Source: Hypericum androsaemum (lineage: Eukaryota > Streptophyta > Magnoliopsida > Malpighiales > Hypericaceae). Taken from it: a stretch of DNA of 64,000 nt. Below the pieces are notes generated by a model that did no database searches, was not told the origin of the DNA, and saw only the letters and a program-made list of their open reading frames with translations. The stretch covers positions 2,604,001-2,668,000 of the forward strand of contig OZ023193.1 in the NCBI GenBank assembly GCA_963995505.1, in the 5' to 3' direction. Position 1 is the first letter of the stretch; each line of letters opens with the position of its first letter. This document shows positions 24,616 to 38,000 of the stretch, piece after piece. A program made the position numbers and the translations under genes.

Positions 24616-24768
24616 GAAAGGGAAGGATTTTGGTGAGGGGAGAATGTTCAGGAAAGATATTGTAACAGGCACCTAACAAATGACCCACAATAAAAGGAAA
24701 ATGGCTTGACAGTGCAAATTAGTTATCAAAAAGAAATATGCTGGCAATGAAAGGAAAATGGACGTCAC

Positions 24769-25985
24769 CAGATGGAAGGGCATGCTTCTGCCTTAATTTA
24801 TTCAGGACATCAGATGCATCAAATCCAGCATTATCACATAATTGCCGAGGAATAACCTGCTAAATTAGCGACGAAAACTCAATAATTTCACGGCAAATAT
24901 GGTCCCATAATACTAAAACAACCTTCTTTCAGTCGCAAACACTACAACAAAAACCACATAAATGGTGAGGCAATTAAGACGGATCGGCACACTAACAGAT
25001 ATTTGAGTTTGAAGCCACACGGAAAGAAAGCAAGAATAGATTTAACCTATTATTTTGACAATGCCTATAAATAAGCGTAGGGCATTAACAACTGAAAGAG
25101 GCCCTGGAACATAAAACTGGTATAATGGAATCACTGTGTTGCAATCATTTAGAAAAGCTCTCTCATGATTCCTCCAGAATTAGAAGAAGGTAATCCTGAA
25201 TTGGAATGCCAAAATCTTACATAATAATTACGAAAGGAGATGCAATACAAGTGTACACAGAGCCAAGTAGTTAAAATGTTGGTATCATCCGTTTACCTCT
25301 AAGGCTTTCGCATAAGAGTTAATAAATAGCTGTGACTTTCCAGCTATTGTCCTCACATACTGCCTCAAGAATCGACTTATTTCCATATGCAGTTAACAAA
25401 CATTTCAGCAGTTAGTCATGTAACACTCTCAGATGTGGGTGACATTATTCTATTCATTTGAGAAGTTCATACATCAATAGGTCCACCACCAGCAACCACA
25501 GTTGAGTTCTTCAAGGCTCTTTTGACTATCATGATAGCGTCGTGCAAACTGCGTTCAGCTTCCTCGACGAACTGATAATAATAGTGTAACAATATAAGTC
25601 AGGAAGCAGCACTGATGTAACCACATAGCAAGTAAGAGTAACCACATGAATCGGCCATGTACCTGATCTGCTCCTCCACGAAGAACAATGGTGGCCGTCT
25701 TTCCACTAAATATGTTGAACCTCTCATTTCCAACTTGCTTTTCCTCAAACACCTCACAAGTACCAAGGACCTTCAAACCCAAAAAAAGGACACCGGCTAT
25801 TAGAAACCAGGAGGAGAAACTGTGACAAGATATACGTAATGCCTTGAAAGGAATGTCTGAGCTAAAACCTCATCAATGATGTTGTTGACAGTTGTCTGCA
25901 ATGTCCCACCTGTTGCAGCAGCGACTCTTTGCAAATCCTCTTCAGCCACACGACCAGGACAGAAAATATCCCCATCAGCAAAATA
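24769..25985 (-). pseudogene. CCT7: CCT-eta (TCP-1 eta) chaperonin gene fragment
   Basis: Five exons of the cytosolic chaperonin eta subunit are recognisable on the minus strand: 25985-25869 (YFADGDIFCPGRVAEEDL), 25770-25663 ([26 protein letters not shown]), 25571-25473 ([24 protein letters not shown]), 25386-25297 ([20 protein letters not shown]) and 24856-24769 ([20 protein letters not shown]). They cover roughly the apical-to-equatorial C-terminal third. The first two thirds and the last ~55 residues are absent. The fourth exon lacks its AG acceptor (GCAT instead of GCAG), and exon two has a 4-residue in-frame loss after NIFSG. Other splice borders are canonical. This is therefore a truncated, non-functional copy of an essential folding subunit whose working gene must be elsewhere. 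Confidence 0.9.
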
Positions 25986-26487
25986 CTGCAGTAAACAATG
26001 AATGCGACAAACCAAGGGTCAGAAAGAAATACACAGAAGAACAGACAGGGCAATGCTTAAATTATAAGTAGAGTTGTCATCCACACAGCGACCAACTGGA
26101 AAGGTTTTGAACATTGCTACATCACAGGGGCTAAACATGAAGGCGTACAAATGCACAAGCATAACAAAACACCGAAGCCATGGGAACCATCCATCTTCAT
26201 TACGAAGAACGGCAAGGAGCAAGTCCCAACGGGGAATAAGGGAACACAATAAAGAATCAGGACTTTGATGAATCTTTGATTTACTTTTTGATATACTTTA
26301 TTTGAGATAATATTCCTTACAATAATGGAATTTGAATTGGCTAAGACTACCTGAAAATAACACCAAATTTTGTTAGAATAGAAAGAGAAAAAAAGATGAA
26401 TCTGGACTGAACTTTGAACTTCGGTCGTTTGTTCTAAAAAAAAAAAAACTTGGGTCGTTTGTTGACATTCCTTCGTTGTCTAATTAG

Positions 26488-27107
26488 TAGGGATGGCAGA
26501 AATATACATACCTTGAGGGTCGGACGCTATCCTTACCCCGTGGGTCGAGGTTATGTTGACGTTGACTTTGACTAGGTCTAGGGTAGGGTATGTGTATGGG
26601 TTCACTTTTCGAAGTGGGGTCTAGGGTATGGTATGAATCCTATAAATTTTTACCCTGTCCTTACCTTTTTATCCTAATTTGGACCCTACCTTAACTAGAC
26701 CATACTTAAACCCTAAGTAGATCATTCTATCTTTAAATTTTACTTATAAATTGTAATCGAGTTCTTAAATATTATGGAATATGTTCTATGATATCGACTC
26801 CGAAATTCGAAATATATATAATTTAATTTTCTTTATTGATATACTAGATATTTCATGATTAATCTTCACATATTCATTATGATTTATTTAAATTTATATT
26901 TAAAAATTATCAAAAATATTTTGCATTTAATTCAAGGGTCGGACTCTGCAGGATCCCGTTGACCTTTCGGACCTTGAGGGTAAGGATTTGGGTCTAATAA
27001 TGAGATTTGTCGAAGATTTAGGGTAAGGTATGAGTCTAATTTTTCAAACTAAGGTATGGATAAGATCCTACTAATATCCTACCGTACTCTACCCATTGTC
27101 ATCCCTG
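26488..27107. mobile_element. hAT-type MITE, copy 1 (620 bp)
   Basis: Perfect 8-bp target duplication CTAATTAG (26480-26487 and 27108-27115). Terminal inverted repeats TAGGGATGGCA (left) and CAGGGATGACA (right, reverse complement). The body is built of degenerate GGGTAGGGTATG / TACCCTA-type subterminal repeats on both sides and has no transposase. It is the same family as 56810-57520. Confidence 0.9.
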
Positions 27108-27796
27108 CTAATTAGTCTCCGTCTGAGACTTTAAAGATGATGACTACGAAAACATCCTGCAAAAAAGTCTATTGAATCGTGTCAGATGGAGAGTAAGATG
27201 AGACAATGCAAGGTCAATTAAAGAAATATAATGTTACAAGCCTAGACCAAAGATTCTTCAACAATGTAATTACGTTCGCAATTTGCTCCTCCTACAAGAT
27301 AGTTTCATTGTTTCAACACCCAAGGATCTTTGAAAAAGACAAGAAAACAAGGAACATGGAGAAACTATTTTATCTATGGGATAAAAAAGTCAAACAATAA
27401 AATCTAAAAATTTGGTCATGTTGAAATTATATAAAATTCTAATTATCTTCACAGTTTATAATCATATATTAAAATTATAAAAAATTCAAACTATCCAAAA
27501 ACAAAATTTATGAGGCAGAAACCACATAAATACATACATATTAGTCGGACTAGCCATTTCATTCGAGAAAATGAATTTGTTATTATTAAATTGGTGATTC
27601 GCATGACCAGATACTTTTGTAAGAAATTAGACAATACAAATACCGAAAGAAGAAAAAAAAATCATGTTTCAGATACTAGGTCTATATCTCTTGTCTATAT
27701 ATTATGTGCTAGGGTTACACTCGGTTACCATCCGTATTAGTCGGTGTCGGCTCAGTTGGTTATAGACCAAAACCTTTCCAAAGGGCTCCTCAAGAT

Positions 27797-30308
27797 ATGC
27801 TAAAGCTATTCTCCTCGCTTAATTCCATCTCCGGGAGGGTTTCTCGGGGCTCGGGTTTGGGTCAAAGGGCATTCTTTCGCTCCGGTTTGGTGAGGAAAGC
27901 CGACGGTGTAAGGAACTCTTGGGACGTCGATCAATGGCTGGCCAAGCAGCAGTCAAAGGTCTGTGTTCCTCCTCTTGTTGTAAAGTTTTGGTCTTTTTTT
28001 TATTTCCGGTGAAATTGAAATTCAAAGCTTGGAGCTTTATGTTGCTCAGTGCATTCTGTGTTGGTGATTAAGATGTTTGAAACTACTTTGTTTGAATGTT
28101 TTTTAGGTGAAAGTTTTGTGAATTATAAGTTTTCCGGCTCCGGCTTTTTCTCATTGGATTATACCACAGTGGGTTTTTTTATGAGTTTTGTGGCTCCAAG
28201 CACACGATTAGGTGCCATGTACATTTTACATTACAATATAAATAAATAAAAAAACTCTTCCTATGAAAAAAACGTTTGTGAATTATAGTGTAATTGGTTG
28301 TCAAAATTTATTTCTTTTCTACATTCTTTATTAGTTGGCTCTTGCTTCTACGGCAATTTTTTAAGTCATGTCTGGTTGGAACTGAAGAAGTTCATACTTG
28401 TTCTATCTTGTCCTGTTTCCTCTTTGTTACTTTACTGGAAATTGGAAGTTTTCAGTTTGCAGCTTGATACTAAATCATGAATTTACTAGTGCAGAATGTC
28501 CCGGTATTTCCTATGCTGCGTCCTCTGGTCCCTGGTGCTTCAACTTATATCAATGTATGCCATATTCCTACCACTTTGTATGCTTCTTGGGCTATTGCCA
28601 TTAAATGTGATCTAGTGGTTTAAGAAGCGTCGTGTCTGTGGCTGCTAGGGTTTCTTGTGCTATGTTCAGGCCTGATGCATGCACCATAGTCGGCTTTTCA
28701 TTGTAAAGATTAAGCTCTGAGCTGAGACACATGAGTCTTGTTCTCAGATACTATCATCCTCATCATGCAGGGACCGATATCGGATGCACTATTAGAAACG
28801 CTCAAAAGACGAGTTCCCTTTGTTTGTGCTGTCCTTCTTAAAGACGCCCCTGGGACAGAAGAGGACATGTACAAACTCAAGGGGAAGGAGCTTTTCGACC
28901 GTATTCACAAAGTCGGGACACTCTCCAATGTATCTATCTAAGTAGTTTTAACTTGATTGTCTTGGTGTTGTTTTTCTAATGCTGTGTAGTACTTCTCACA
29001 ATGTTAATGGCAAGTATTGATGGATGTATGGGAACAGGTTATATTTCCGGGAGGTTACCTAAATCTTTCAGGTTATAGGCGAGTACGAATAACAGAGATG
29101 GTTAGCCATGATGTAGTAAGTTTCTCTAATCTTCAGTTGATGTTTTAGTTATTCATCCACGGGATTGTTCGCTATATTTTTCTTTTCGAAGCTGAAACTC
29201 TGTTGGATTTTGCTCAGGTAAGTGAGGATCTTCTAAGAGTCAATGTTAATTGCCTCAAGGTATGCACAAAAAGGACACATGCTGGTGTATCTGGAAATGA
29301 GATGACAGTAACTGCGCTTTCATGTTTCTGTGCAAACTTCTTTCTTTCTTTCAGGACTTGCCATACAATGAGGATGATGCCGTAATAAAAGAAATTTCAC
29401 ATGCTGTTAGGTCAGCTTATAGAGACTTGATGGAGGCCAGATTTCGGAGATGTAATATTCCGACAGATATGCAGGTCCCTTTCTTCTCAAGTCTATCCAT
29501 GGGAACATGCGACCACATGAAGTGAATTTACCATTTTCCATGTTAACACCGAGTACAAGCAGTCACATGCATCTTCTGTTTTTTATTTATTGAGAACGAT
29601 CAATCTCTTAAACTTACAATTGGTTTTGCCATTCTCCCAACCATGTCTGCAGGCCTACGGACTTCAACAATGCATGCGGTGTAATATCAAGGAATGGGCT
29701 TATGAAGGTGCTGTATATTTGCGAGCCAGTAAATTAGAGGCGCAGGCAATTCTTGAAGAGTTGGATGTAAGTAGCACACAGAGCAAATATAACTAGGAAC
29801 ATCATAAAAGAGCTCAAAAGATTTGGGATAAGTTGAGAGAGTTAGTATGTGATGTCTTGAAATGTGAATACCTATTTTTTGGAACTGTAGGTTCATAAAC
29901 GTTTGCTACTGACTTTCGAGTTGGTTAAGAAAGCAGCGGAGCGTGACAAGATCCAGGTTTTGCACCTTTTTTCACTTTGCTACTTGTATCATTACTATAT
30001 ATATGTGCGTATATGTATGTGGTTTTTGCCTCATCCACTGTAGTTTATGGAATTATCTTGTAGGAGGAACAAATTGCGGAAGCCGGATCCGGGCATAATT
30101 GCAACGTTGAAGAATCTTTGGTTTAGGCTTTATATTTCTTTGATTGACCTTGCATGGTCTTTCTATGTCCGTGTTTATTTATTTCCTTTAATAAACCCAA
30201 AACCCGGGTTGCTAGTACAATATTATTTCATAAAATTATGATGATGTATTTTAGGACCTTGTCAATAAACTTGCTTCTGAACTGATTGATGGTCCATTGA
30301 AGCAATAA
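27797..30308 (+). CDS. Lon-protease N-terminal-domain-only protein, 10 exons
   Basis: Exons: 27797-27958, 28495-28554, 28771-28929, 29038-29115, 29218-29259, 29355-29474, 29653-29766, 29891-29956, 30064-30120, 30255-30308. All are phase 0 with GT..AG borders and join into one open frame of about 303 aa. The start MLKLFSS and the LGQRAFFRSG segment resemble the mitochondrial presequence of plant LON1-type proteases. Exons 2-8 match its N-terminal substrate-binding domain: RPLVPGA, VPFVCAVLLKDAPGT, ELKGKEL-like KLKGKELFDRIHKVGTL, GYRRVRITEMVS, LPYNEDDAV, LEAQAILEELDVHKRLLLTF. The frame then ends DLVNKLASELIDGPLKQ, with no coiled-coil linker, AAA+ Walker motifs or Ser-Lys protease domain. Either a functional stand-alone domain protein (possible regulator or decoy of mitochondrial Lon) or a recently truncated gene not yet decayed. 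The domain assignment is firm; the function is inference. Confidence 0.8.
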
Positions 30309-30845
30309 AAATTCTCATCATACTCTCCAGCTTAGTGTACCAAATAGCATGATTCAATAGCTTTTTCTATGCATGAATTCCAAAGGAGGAGAAACAAGAA
30401 GATTATAATTATTGAAACCAAGAAGAAAGTTAAGCCTGTAAAAAAAATCCTGGAGAAAGATAAGGGGAATTTTCGTTGAGAGCATAATTCAATTCCCCTT
30501 TTAATGCAGATTCATTGAACAATATCCCTTTGTTTCCCAGGATACCAACTGGTTGCCTTGCAAAACATGTCACAAGAGTCTGGAAAATGCGGCTGCTTCC
30601 TATTAGTTTAGTCCAACTCTTTTTTAAAGAAACAAAGAGCAATCCACAAACAAGAGCATCTTGTTTCTTCCGATAAAAACATTATCCACAAACAAGAGTG
30701 TCTAGTTTCTTCCAATTTATGTCGTCTGCCTATTTTCCCAACACTTGCAAAAGCTTTTATGCTTCTTGCTCAAGTTCTTGACCTTTTAACAAGCCAGCTG
30801 CAAGTGGAGGAGAGCTGAAACAACTTCACATCTCAAGCACCACTT

Positions 30846-32035
30846 TTAGGAGAACATGTTGAGAATCTCAAAATCATCTAATAGATAACGTAACCACTGA
30901 ATCTCACAAACCGTCGTAACAAGGGCGCGGTATTCCGCTTCGGAGGAGGAACGAGACACTGTAGGTTGCTTCTTTGAGCGCCACGAAACAAGTGAATCGC
31001 CAAGGAAATGGCATATCCGGTGATAGAGCGTCCCATTTCCTTGGCTCAACTTGTGCACGACATAAGTACTTTCCAGCCTTGTGGTTGTGAGATAACGTAA
31101 CTTGCCAATCAACCGGCGATATGTGGAGGCTATTACTGGTAAGTCAATATTTGGATCCTGATCATCATCCATACAAGTAATCAGACCTTCTTCCAGCGGT
31201 GTACCATCTGTCGCCATAAGAGAATGAGCCGGCTTGCCTCCCAAGAAGCCGGTATCTCGTAATATCTCTAGAGCATACTTCTTTTGATAAATATGAATGC
31301 CATCTTTGTTCCTTACAACCTCCAACCCAAGGAAATACCTTAAGATGCCAAGATCCTTGATTTTAAGATGTTGATCAAAGAATCGTTGGTGTCGTCAATG
31401 GAAGTCATATCCATTCCGGCAAGGACTATGTCGTCAACATAGACGAGGAGGGCCGTGAAAGACTGTCTGAATCGCTTTGAACAGTGAGTAATCTGATTTT
31501 GAATGGACATAGCCATAATCGAGGAGCAAACTTGTCAATTTGTCGTAAACTGTAGAGAGATCGGTTAAGGCGACAAACTTTGCCACGATTCTCGTCTCGA
31601 AGTTGTAATCCGGGAGGGACCTTCTTAAAGACTTTTTCGTGGAGCTCGCCATGCAAGAATGCATGGTTACGTCGAGCTGGTGGAGGTGCCAATTATTAAT
31701 AGGTGCAAGAGCAAGCAACATAGGAATAGTAATCATCTTAGCAACGGATGAGTATGTATCCCAAAAATCAAAGCTGTAGGTCTGAGTATAGCCTTTGGCA
31801 ACAAGGCGAGCCTTATGTCGTTCGATGGATCCATCCACCTTGAGTTTGATTTTGTAAACCCATTTGTAATTAATTGCTTGCTTGCCGGGAGGAAGAGCAA
31901 CTAAGCCTCGTGTCTTGTTGTCGTGAAGAGCAGCGAGTTCCTATCTCATGGCAGACCAGTGATCATCGGAGGCAGCTTTTTTGTAGGTATGTGCTCTATT
32001 ATACTGCGACAACAAGTCAACTTTATACATCGATC
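30846..32035 (-). pseudogene. Copia RT-RNase H fragment
   Basis: Minus-strand remains of a third copia element. From right to left: the RT N-terminus (ALPPGKQAINYKW, SIERHKARLVAKGYTQ near 31.82 kb), the LHQLDV / AFLHGELHEKVF region split between two frames near 31.65 kb, [20 protein letters not shown] near 31.3 kb, [13 protein letters not shown], and RNase [21 protein letters not shown] near 30.95 kb. It contains stops and at least two frameshifts. The RNase H domain stops abruptly at about 30846; its missing end lies on the opposite strand at 32043. The sequence differs from the other two copia elements in this window. Confidence 0.88.
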
Positions 32036-32042
32036 ATAACCC

Positions 32043-32266
32043 GGTGTTTTACGAGCGTACGAAGCATATTGAACTTGACTCTCACCTTGTCCGGGAAAAG
32101 ATTCAACGGAGTCTGATTAAGAAGGTCCATATTTCGACAAAATACCAACTAGCAGACATCTTCATCAAAACTCTATCAACTAAACGGATTCAATTTCTCA
32201 TGTCCAAGTTGAAAATTTTTGACATCCACTCGTCTCGCCCTCCAACTTGGGGGGGCGGGGTGGGAG
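32043..32266 (+). pseudogene. Copia RNase H C-terminus and polypurine tract, inverted
   Basis: Plus-strand [20 protein letters not shown] then [19 protein letters not shown] is the C-terminal end of a copia RNase H. It is followed at 32249-32266 by a purine-rich tract with seven consecutive G and TGGGAG, then TGTTGCC, which looks like the start of a 3' LTR. It complements what is missing from the minus-strand fragment 30846-32035, with the breakpoint at about 32035-32042. Confidence 0.8.
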
Positions 32267-32640
32267 TGTTGCCGAAGTCTTCAACAATCTGCCCGCAATT
32301 CTCTTCCGCTTCAATTACTACCAGCGGATTATATGTTGTGGTGGGCCCGCCCGCCAACGACTTGCGTTTCGACCCACAAATTCTGAACCGTTGAGATCCC
32401 GCAAGATTAAGTTCCAGAGATCAGACGGCAAAGACGCGTCACATCGTACGGACGAAGAACGTTCCCGGCCGTAGGGGACCAAAAAGGCCTTCGTGCGCGG
32501 CCGGGACATCAAGTGGTGATGGCCGATGAAGGGACACGTGGTGAGATCATAGAGGCTGAGATGGACAGGTTCGTGAGAAGAAAGGGTGGGAGTTTGGTAC
32601 CTGATCAAACCATCTTAGTAAACGGTTGGATGAGATGTAG
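32267..32640 (+). repeat. Probable LTR start of the rearranged Copia fragment
   Basis: Begins TGTTGCCGAAG immediately after a polypurine tract. GC-richer than its flanks. No second LTR is found in the window and the right end is not defined, so the end coordinate is approximate. Confidence 0.4.
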
Positions 32641-32699
32641 GGTTAAATACATGAAAATGTTATTTACTATTTTTATCGAAATGAACCGATTAATCTAAA

Positions 32700-33400
32700 T
32701 AATTGTAGAACAGTATTTTTGATAAATAATTCGAGACATATTTAGATAAAATAACTTCTTTATTGGTAACTATTTACCATCTAACCTCTTGACTATAAAT
32801 TAACCCTTTTTCATCTCAACTTTTTTTTGGACTATTGGAGATATTTGTCCCCTTCAGTTGTGATTTTTATATCGAAAAAGAGCACGAGGGATGAATGTAG
32901 AGTTACATCTCCCAATCACCCAGTACTAAAATCATAACAGATGGGTCGGCCTAAAATAGTATACGACAAGAATTTACTCGAAAAGAAATATTGTGATTAG
33001 AAATTTAGTGATGAAATGAACAAGCACGAAAATAATATATTCATTCAAATAAAAATAGTGAGTAAATAAATTTTTCATACTTATAAACAATCTCAGCATA
33101 CTTACTGTTATTAACGTGTTAATCTCACTTCAATCAATAAATAGTCGGTAAAAAATTCTACATTCTTCCAAGTATAGTAAGTCAGCACATGCTGCGAAGA
33201 AATGTTTGCTAGAGTTAACATTTTTTCATAAATGCGCCATTGCTTTCACATATATAGTACACAATTTACTTACCAAAATAATATTTGGCTCGAGGTCCAA
33301 AATGTAAAAGAATTTGTTAACGAATTGATAAAAAGTGCATAGTTTTCATCTCATTACGCAATTAGCCAATAAGACATGAAGAATAATTTTAACAAGCATA
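32700..33400. other. AT-rich spacer
   Basis: I see no gene, repeat array or transposon end here. Confidence 0.5.
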
Positions 33401-33673
33401 AATTATCCTCAGGTCCCTGATTTATGATTTTATTTCTCACAGGTCCCTGAATTTTGAAAATAGTGTATGAAATCCGTGTTTTTTAAGAAAATATTGGTGT
33501 GAGTCCCTAGTCACCGGATCGATCTTCTTAAAAATTTATGGAGAAAATCTCTGATCCGATGACTAGAGATCCCAGACCAATATTTTCTTAAAAAGCAGAG
33601 ACCTCATACACTATTTTTGAAAGTTAAGGACCAGTGAATAATAAAGCTATAAACTAAAAACCTGAGGATAATT
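33401..33673. mobile_element. Foldback MITE with long inverted repeats (273 bp)
   Basis: AATTATCCTCAGGTCCCTGA at the left end is answered by CCTGAGGATAATT at the right. The two halves (about 130 bp each, e.g. AAGAAAATATTGGTGTGAGT versus CAGACCAATATTTTCTTAAA) fold into a near-complete hairpin around GGAGAAAATC. No target duplication was found with certainty. Size and structure suggest a Mutator-like or foldback MITE. Confidence 0.75.
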
Positions 33674-34469
33674 TTCGTTTTTAACAACGTTCTTATATGT
33701 CTGGCCTCTGATATGTTGGTTGTATGTCAATATGTGACACGTAAATGTCATACGCCCAAAAAAAATTTAAAAAATTATATTCAAAGTCGAGATATAGCTT
33801 TATTTAAAAATAGTTTTTGATGGTACTTTTCTATTTGTAAAATTTAATTTTCAATTTTTTGAAAAACAATTTCATCGATTAACTCAAGCAAATATTATTT
33901 CAATACGAGTTTGACAACGGATTTTTTTTTAAGGTGGAGGGGAGGTCCGCTATTTTTTTCTAAAACCATGATTGTTGATTATTTGTACTAATCCAAATTG
34001 GCAGATTTTTTTTGAGGGATAAATTGGCAGTTGGACGATCAATTAAGGGTGCGCCGATATTTTTTATTTGTAAATGTATTTTAGTATTCCAGTATTTTTT
34101 TTTGTCAAAATGCATTTATTTAACAGTACAAAGTGTAGAAAAAATTGACGGAGTTCACGGTTATTTGGTATAAAAATTTACCAACAACTGGTGATTATTT
34201 TTTAAAAACTAATAAAATTAATAGTGTAGTGTACTCACACACACATAACGATAATATATGCAATAATTTACGTATAAAAACCAACTCAAATTTATCTTAT
34301 TAGTTGAAATTACATATAAATTACTCTTTGTTTTTTTGTTTTTTTATAAGTGATTTCTTAATGAAATTTTTACATAAGTAAAAATTTTAGAATAGCCTCA
34401 CTAAAAATAGCATCCAAGGAATCTCGAAAGACCCGTCTTCGCTATTAAATTCAACCAAATAGTACCCTT

Positions 34470-35005
34470 ATTCAGGGTTGAGTTCGGTGCGATTTTATGG
34501 TGTCGTTGTGAAAATTCACACCGAATCACACTTTTGACATAGCCAAAATCCACACTGTCGGTGTGGCAATTTAGGAAAAAATTACAGTGTGACGGTGTGG
34601 CAGTTTGTGATTTAATGGTGCGGTGTTGCGGTTTGCAATCGTAAATTGGACCTAATTTGTAAGGCCCATTTAATAGGCCCAAATTTGAAAAAAAAACATA
34701 TTTTCTTTAACTTGCACGGTGAAAAAATGAAGCCCATTTCCTTACAAGTTCACAAGCCCACCAATTCTTTTCGTTCTTAATAGGTACTTCGCGATTAAGA
34801 ACGACGTCATTTTTTCACATAATAGACATATATAAAACGACATCGTTTTATATATGTGCAATTTTACGATCGGTCGGTGTGGTTTGAGACCAAAACTAAA
34901 ACCATACCACACTAATTCGGTGTCGGTTTGAAATTACACCATGAAACTATTTAAGTGTGCGACTTAGATTTTGTCGGTCGGTCAGTTTTGCGAGTTTCAA
35001 GCTCA
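34470..35005. mobile_element. Possible hAT-like non-autonomous element
   Basis: The stretch is full of short CACACCG / CGGTGTGG inverted motifs. It has imperfect ends CAGGGTTGAGTTCGG (left) and TAGGGGTGAGCTTG (right, reverse complement). No convincing target duplication. It ends right where the right-arm repeat begins. Confidence 0.35.
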
Positions 35006-35015
35006 CCCCTAATTT

Positions 35016-38000
35016 CCCGATTGAAGATAGTCCAAATTAATAAATATTTCTTTTCCATGACATTCATAAGTTAAGATTGAAACCCTAGACCAATGAGAGA
35101 TTACAAACGTAATTGTTGAAATAATTAATTTCCCCTCTTTGCATTTTGTTTCATATGCGTGGGTATTCGATAAATTAATTGAACGAGGAGGAGATTGGAG
35201 AGTGACTCCGGGTTTCTGTAGTTCTAAGAACGTTGATATACAACACGATCGAGTGAATTGCTTCACCATTAACTTCTGAATACATAAAAATATCGAAAAA
35301 TCAGCGCCGAGGCTCTCGAAATAAGGTGGCAAATATTTTTGAAGAGTTGTTATTGTGAGTATGGGTTGAATAATCAGAGTTCGAGTTCGAAAAATTTAAC
35401 TATAAATGTTCAATTGTTGGAGTGATATTCTTAGAAATTTACTAAATAAAAATTCTTGCTACTCCAACTATATATTAACTCATTGATAATTGATTGTCCT
35501 GGTTATAAAAATACTTAACTTGAATGAAGAATAATTCTCACGTAAACGCTTTCGAATAAATTAGGTGGCTGTCCAAAACCCTCAATAGAAAATCAAAATA
35601 ATAATAAGATTTAATTCACGATAGGAAACAAAGATATCTCCCCTTCTTTAGCGGGGTTGGATTTTATTAGTGAAACGAAAATCTAAAACAAGGGACAAAC
35701 ATTTGGATTAGACGGGACAAGTTTGTTTTGGTTTTTATTTATATTTATATATTATGACAAAGGAGTTAGCTGATTCAGAACTGAATTAATTGCCTTAGCG
35801 AATTTTCAAAAAATCGAAAGAAGCACAACTACAATCTTCCGTTAATTACTTTAGCAGATGGGAAGAGACATCTCATAAATCCCTTAACTACGATAATTCA
35901 TGGTTGAACATCAACATACAGCACTAGTTAGAGTCAGAAATCTCGAGGCTAATTAGCCAAGCAAAAGCTGAAGGCCAGGCTTAGGTAAAACTATTCACTG
36001 GGTCTTGGTTGGTAACTCTTGAACTTACCTATCTTCTGCCTGCCAAAAGCAATTAACAGCAGTTAAATTTATAACTAAGACTGTGATTCACAGGTAATTA
36101 TGAAAGAAGCTACAAGATACCTGTATATCAAATCTAATCAATGATATACATTATCCGGTACATTGCAGAAAAGTTCACAACCAAAAAATTTCCACTACGC
36201 CAAAATTTCTCCACTGTCGAAAAGCCCACAATTAGTTACAACACTTTACTTATAAATATGATGGTTCGTTTAATTATTTGTTACTCTTTATAAACCTCTA
36301 TGCAACTTTAAAAAAAATTGCTTCCGCGAGGAGGAGAGAAGAAGTTAGCAATACTACTCGATTATAAATATGAAAGCTTAAACGGAATAAAAAAATCAAC
36401 CAGTAGGAAGCGAGAGGAGAGAGAGAAAGGAGAGGGTATTATTTGGCCAAGGAACAAATCCAGCTCAATCATATCCCCTTTGTGACAGTTTCCATTTTTT
36501 TTGAAGATTTTGGTGACAGAGTTTCGAAACCACTGAATTGTATTATATAGAGCCAGTGATCATACTTGGGTTTATCTAGCTCTGGGACTACTGTCACGCC
36601 GATTCCAGTTTCTCTTGTATCTTTCTATTTTGTGGAGTATCATTGTTAGAGTACTTCTGGTAAAAATGTGGTAGCTAACAGAAGTAGTGTGCGAGGCCAG
36701 AGGAGAGAGAAAAGAAGAGGGGTAGTTTCGACCCTTTGTCAATAAGTGGTACAATGGGTTCTTTTGCCAACCCTAATAAACACCAAATAATTTATATTCA
36801 CTTAAAAAAAATTTAGATTTAAATTTCTCACACGTAAAAGAATATCATTAACGGAGGTACCTCTAAAAGGCCCTTCTCGAATACGTATATAGCTTACCCC
36901 TCAAAAAGAATACATACATACATAGCTTTCACCAAAAAAACCCAAAACACCTAAACAAGAATAACACAGATTCTATGCAGCAATCCCGCGCTAACAAGTT
37001 GCCGCATTTCCGAATAAAGAAACAAAATAAAATATTAATGAAGGTATTTATTATTATCATGAATCATGTAGGTAAATCAACGTTGCAATTCACGTTGGGA
37101 GTTTTATCGTTATTATAATCTTTTGGTAATTGGCCAGCATCCAAAATTCCCAAGTGAAAGTTATCGTATAAAGTTTAATCATGTTTGTTTTCCGAAGCAT
37201 TGCGCCCCCGACTCTTTTCAGATAGTCCTTTATTTGATTCAGAGACTTTTTAATTTTTATGTATTTATCCGATTGAAGATAGTCCAAATTAATAAATATT
37301 TCATTTCCATGAGAGCTTAAAAACGTAATTGGTGAAATAATTAACTTCCCCTCTTTGCATTTTATTTTATATGTATGGGTATTAGATAAATTAATTGAAC
37401 GAGGAGGAAATTGGAGAGTGACTTTATTTTTTATGAGCGTAAAAATATCGAAAAACTAATGCCAAGGCTCCCGAAATAATGTGGTATAAATTTTGATGAG
37501 TAGTTATTGTGAGAGCGGGTTGAATAATCGTCGAATTCAAAAAATTTAACTATAAATGTTTAATTCTTTGAGTGATATTGTTAGAAATTTAATAAATAAA
37601 AATTCTTGCTAGTCCAACTATATTCACTCATTGATAATTGACTGTCGTGGTTATAAAAATACTTAACTTGAATGAAGAATAAATTAGGTGGCTGTCCAAA
37701 ATCCTCAATAGAAAATTGAAATATAATAAGATTTAATTCACACATCTCCCCTACTTCAGCGGGGTTGGATTTTATTAGGGAAACGAAAATCTAAAACAAG
37801 GGATAAACGCTTGAATTGGACGGGACAAGTTTGTTTTGATTTTTATTTATATTTATATATATTATGTCGAATGAGATAACTGATTCAAAACTGAATTAAT
37901 AGCCTTAGCGAATTTTCAAAAAATCGAAAGAAGCACAATTACATTCTTCTGTTACATAATTACTTTAGCAGATGGAGAGAGATCTCATAAATCCCTCAAC

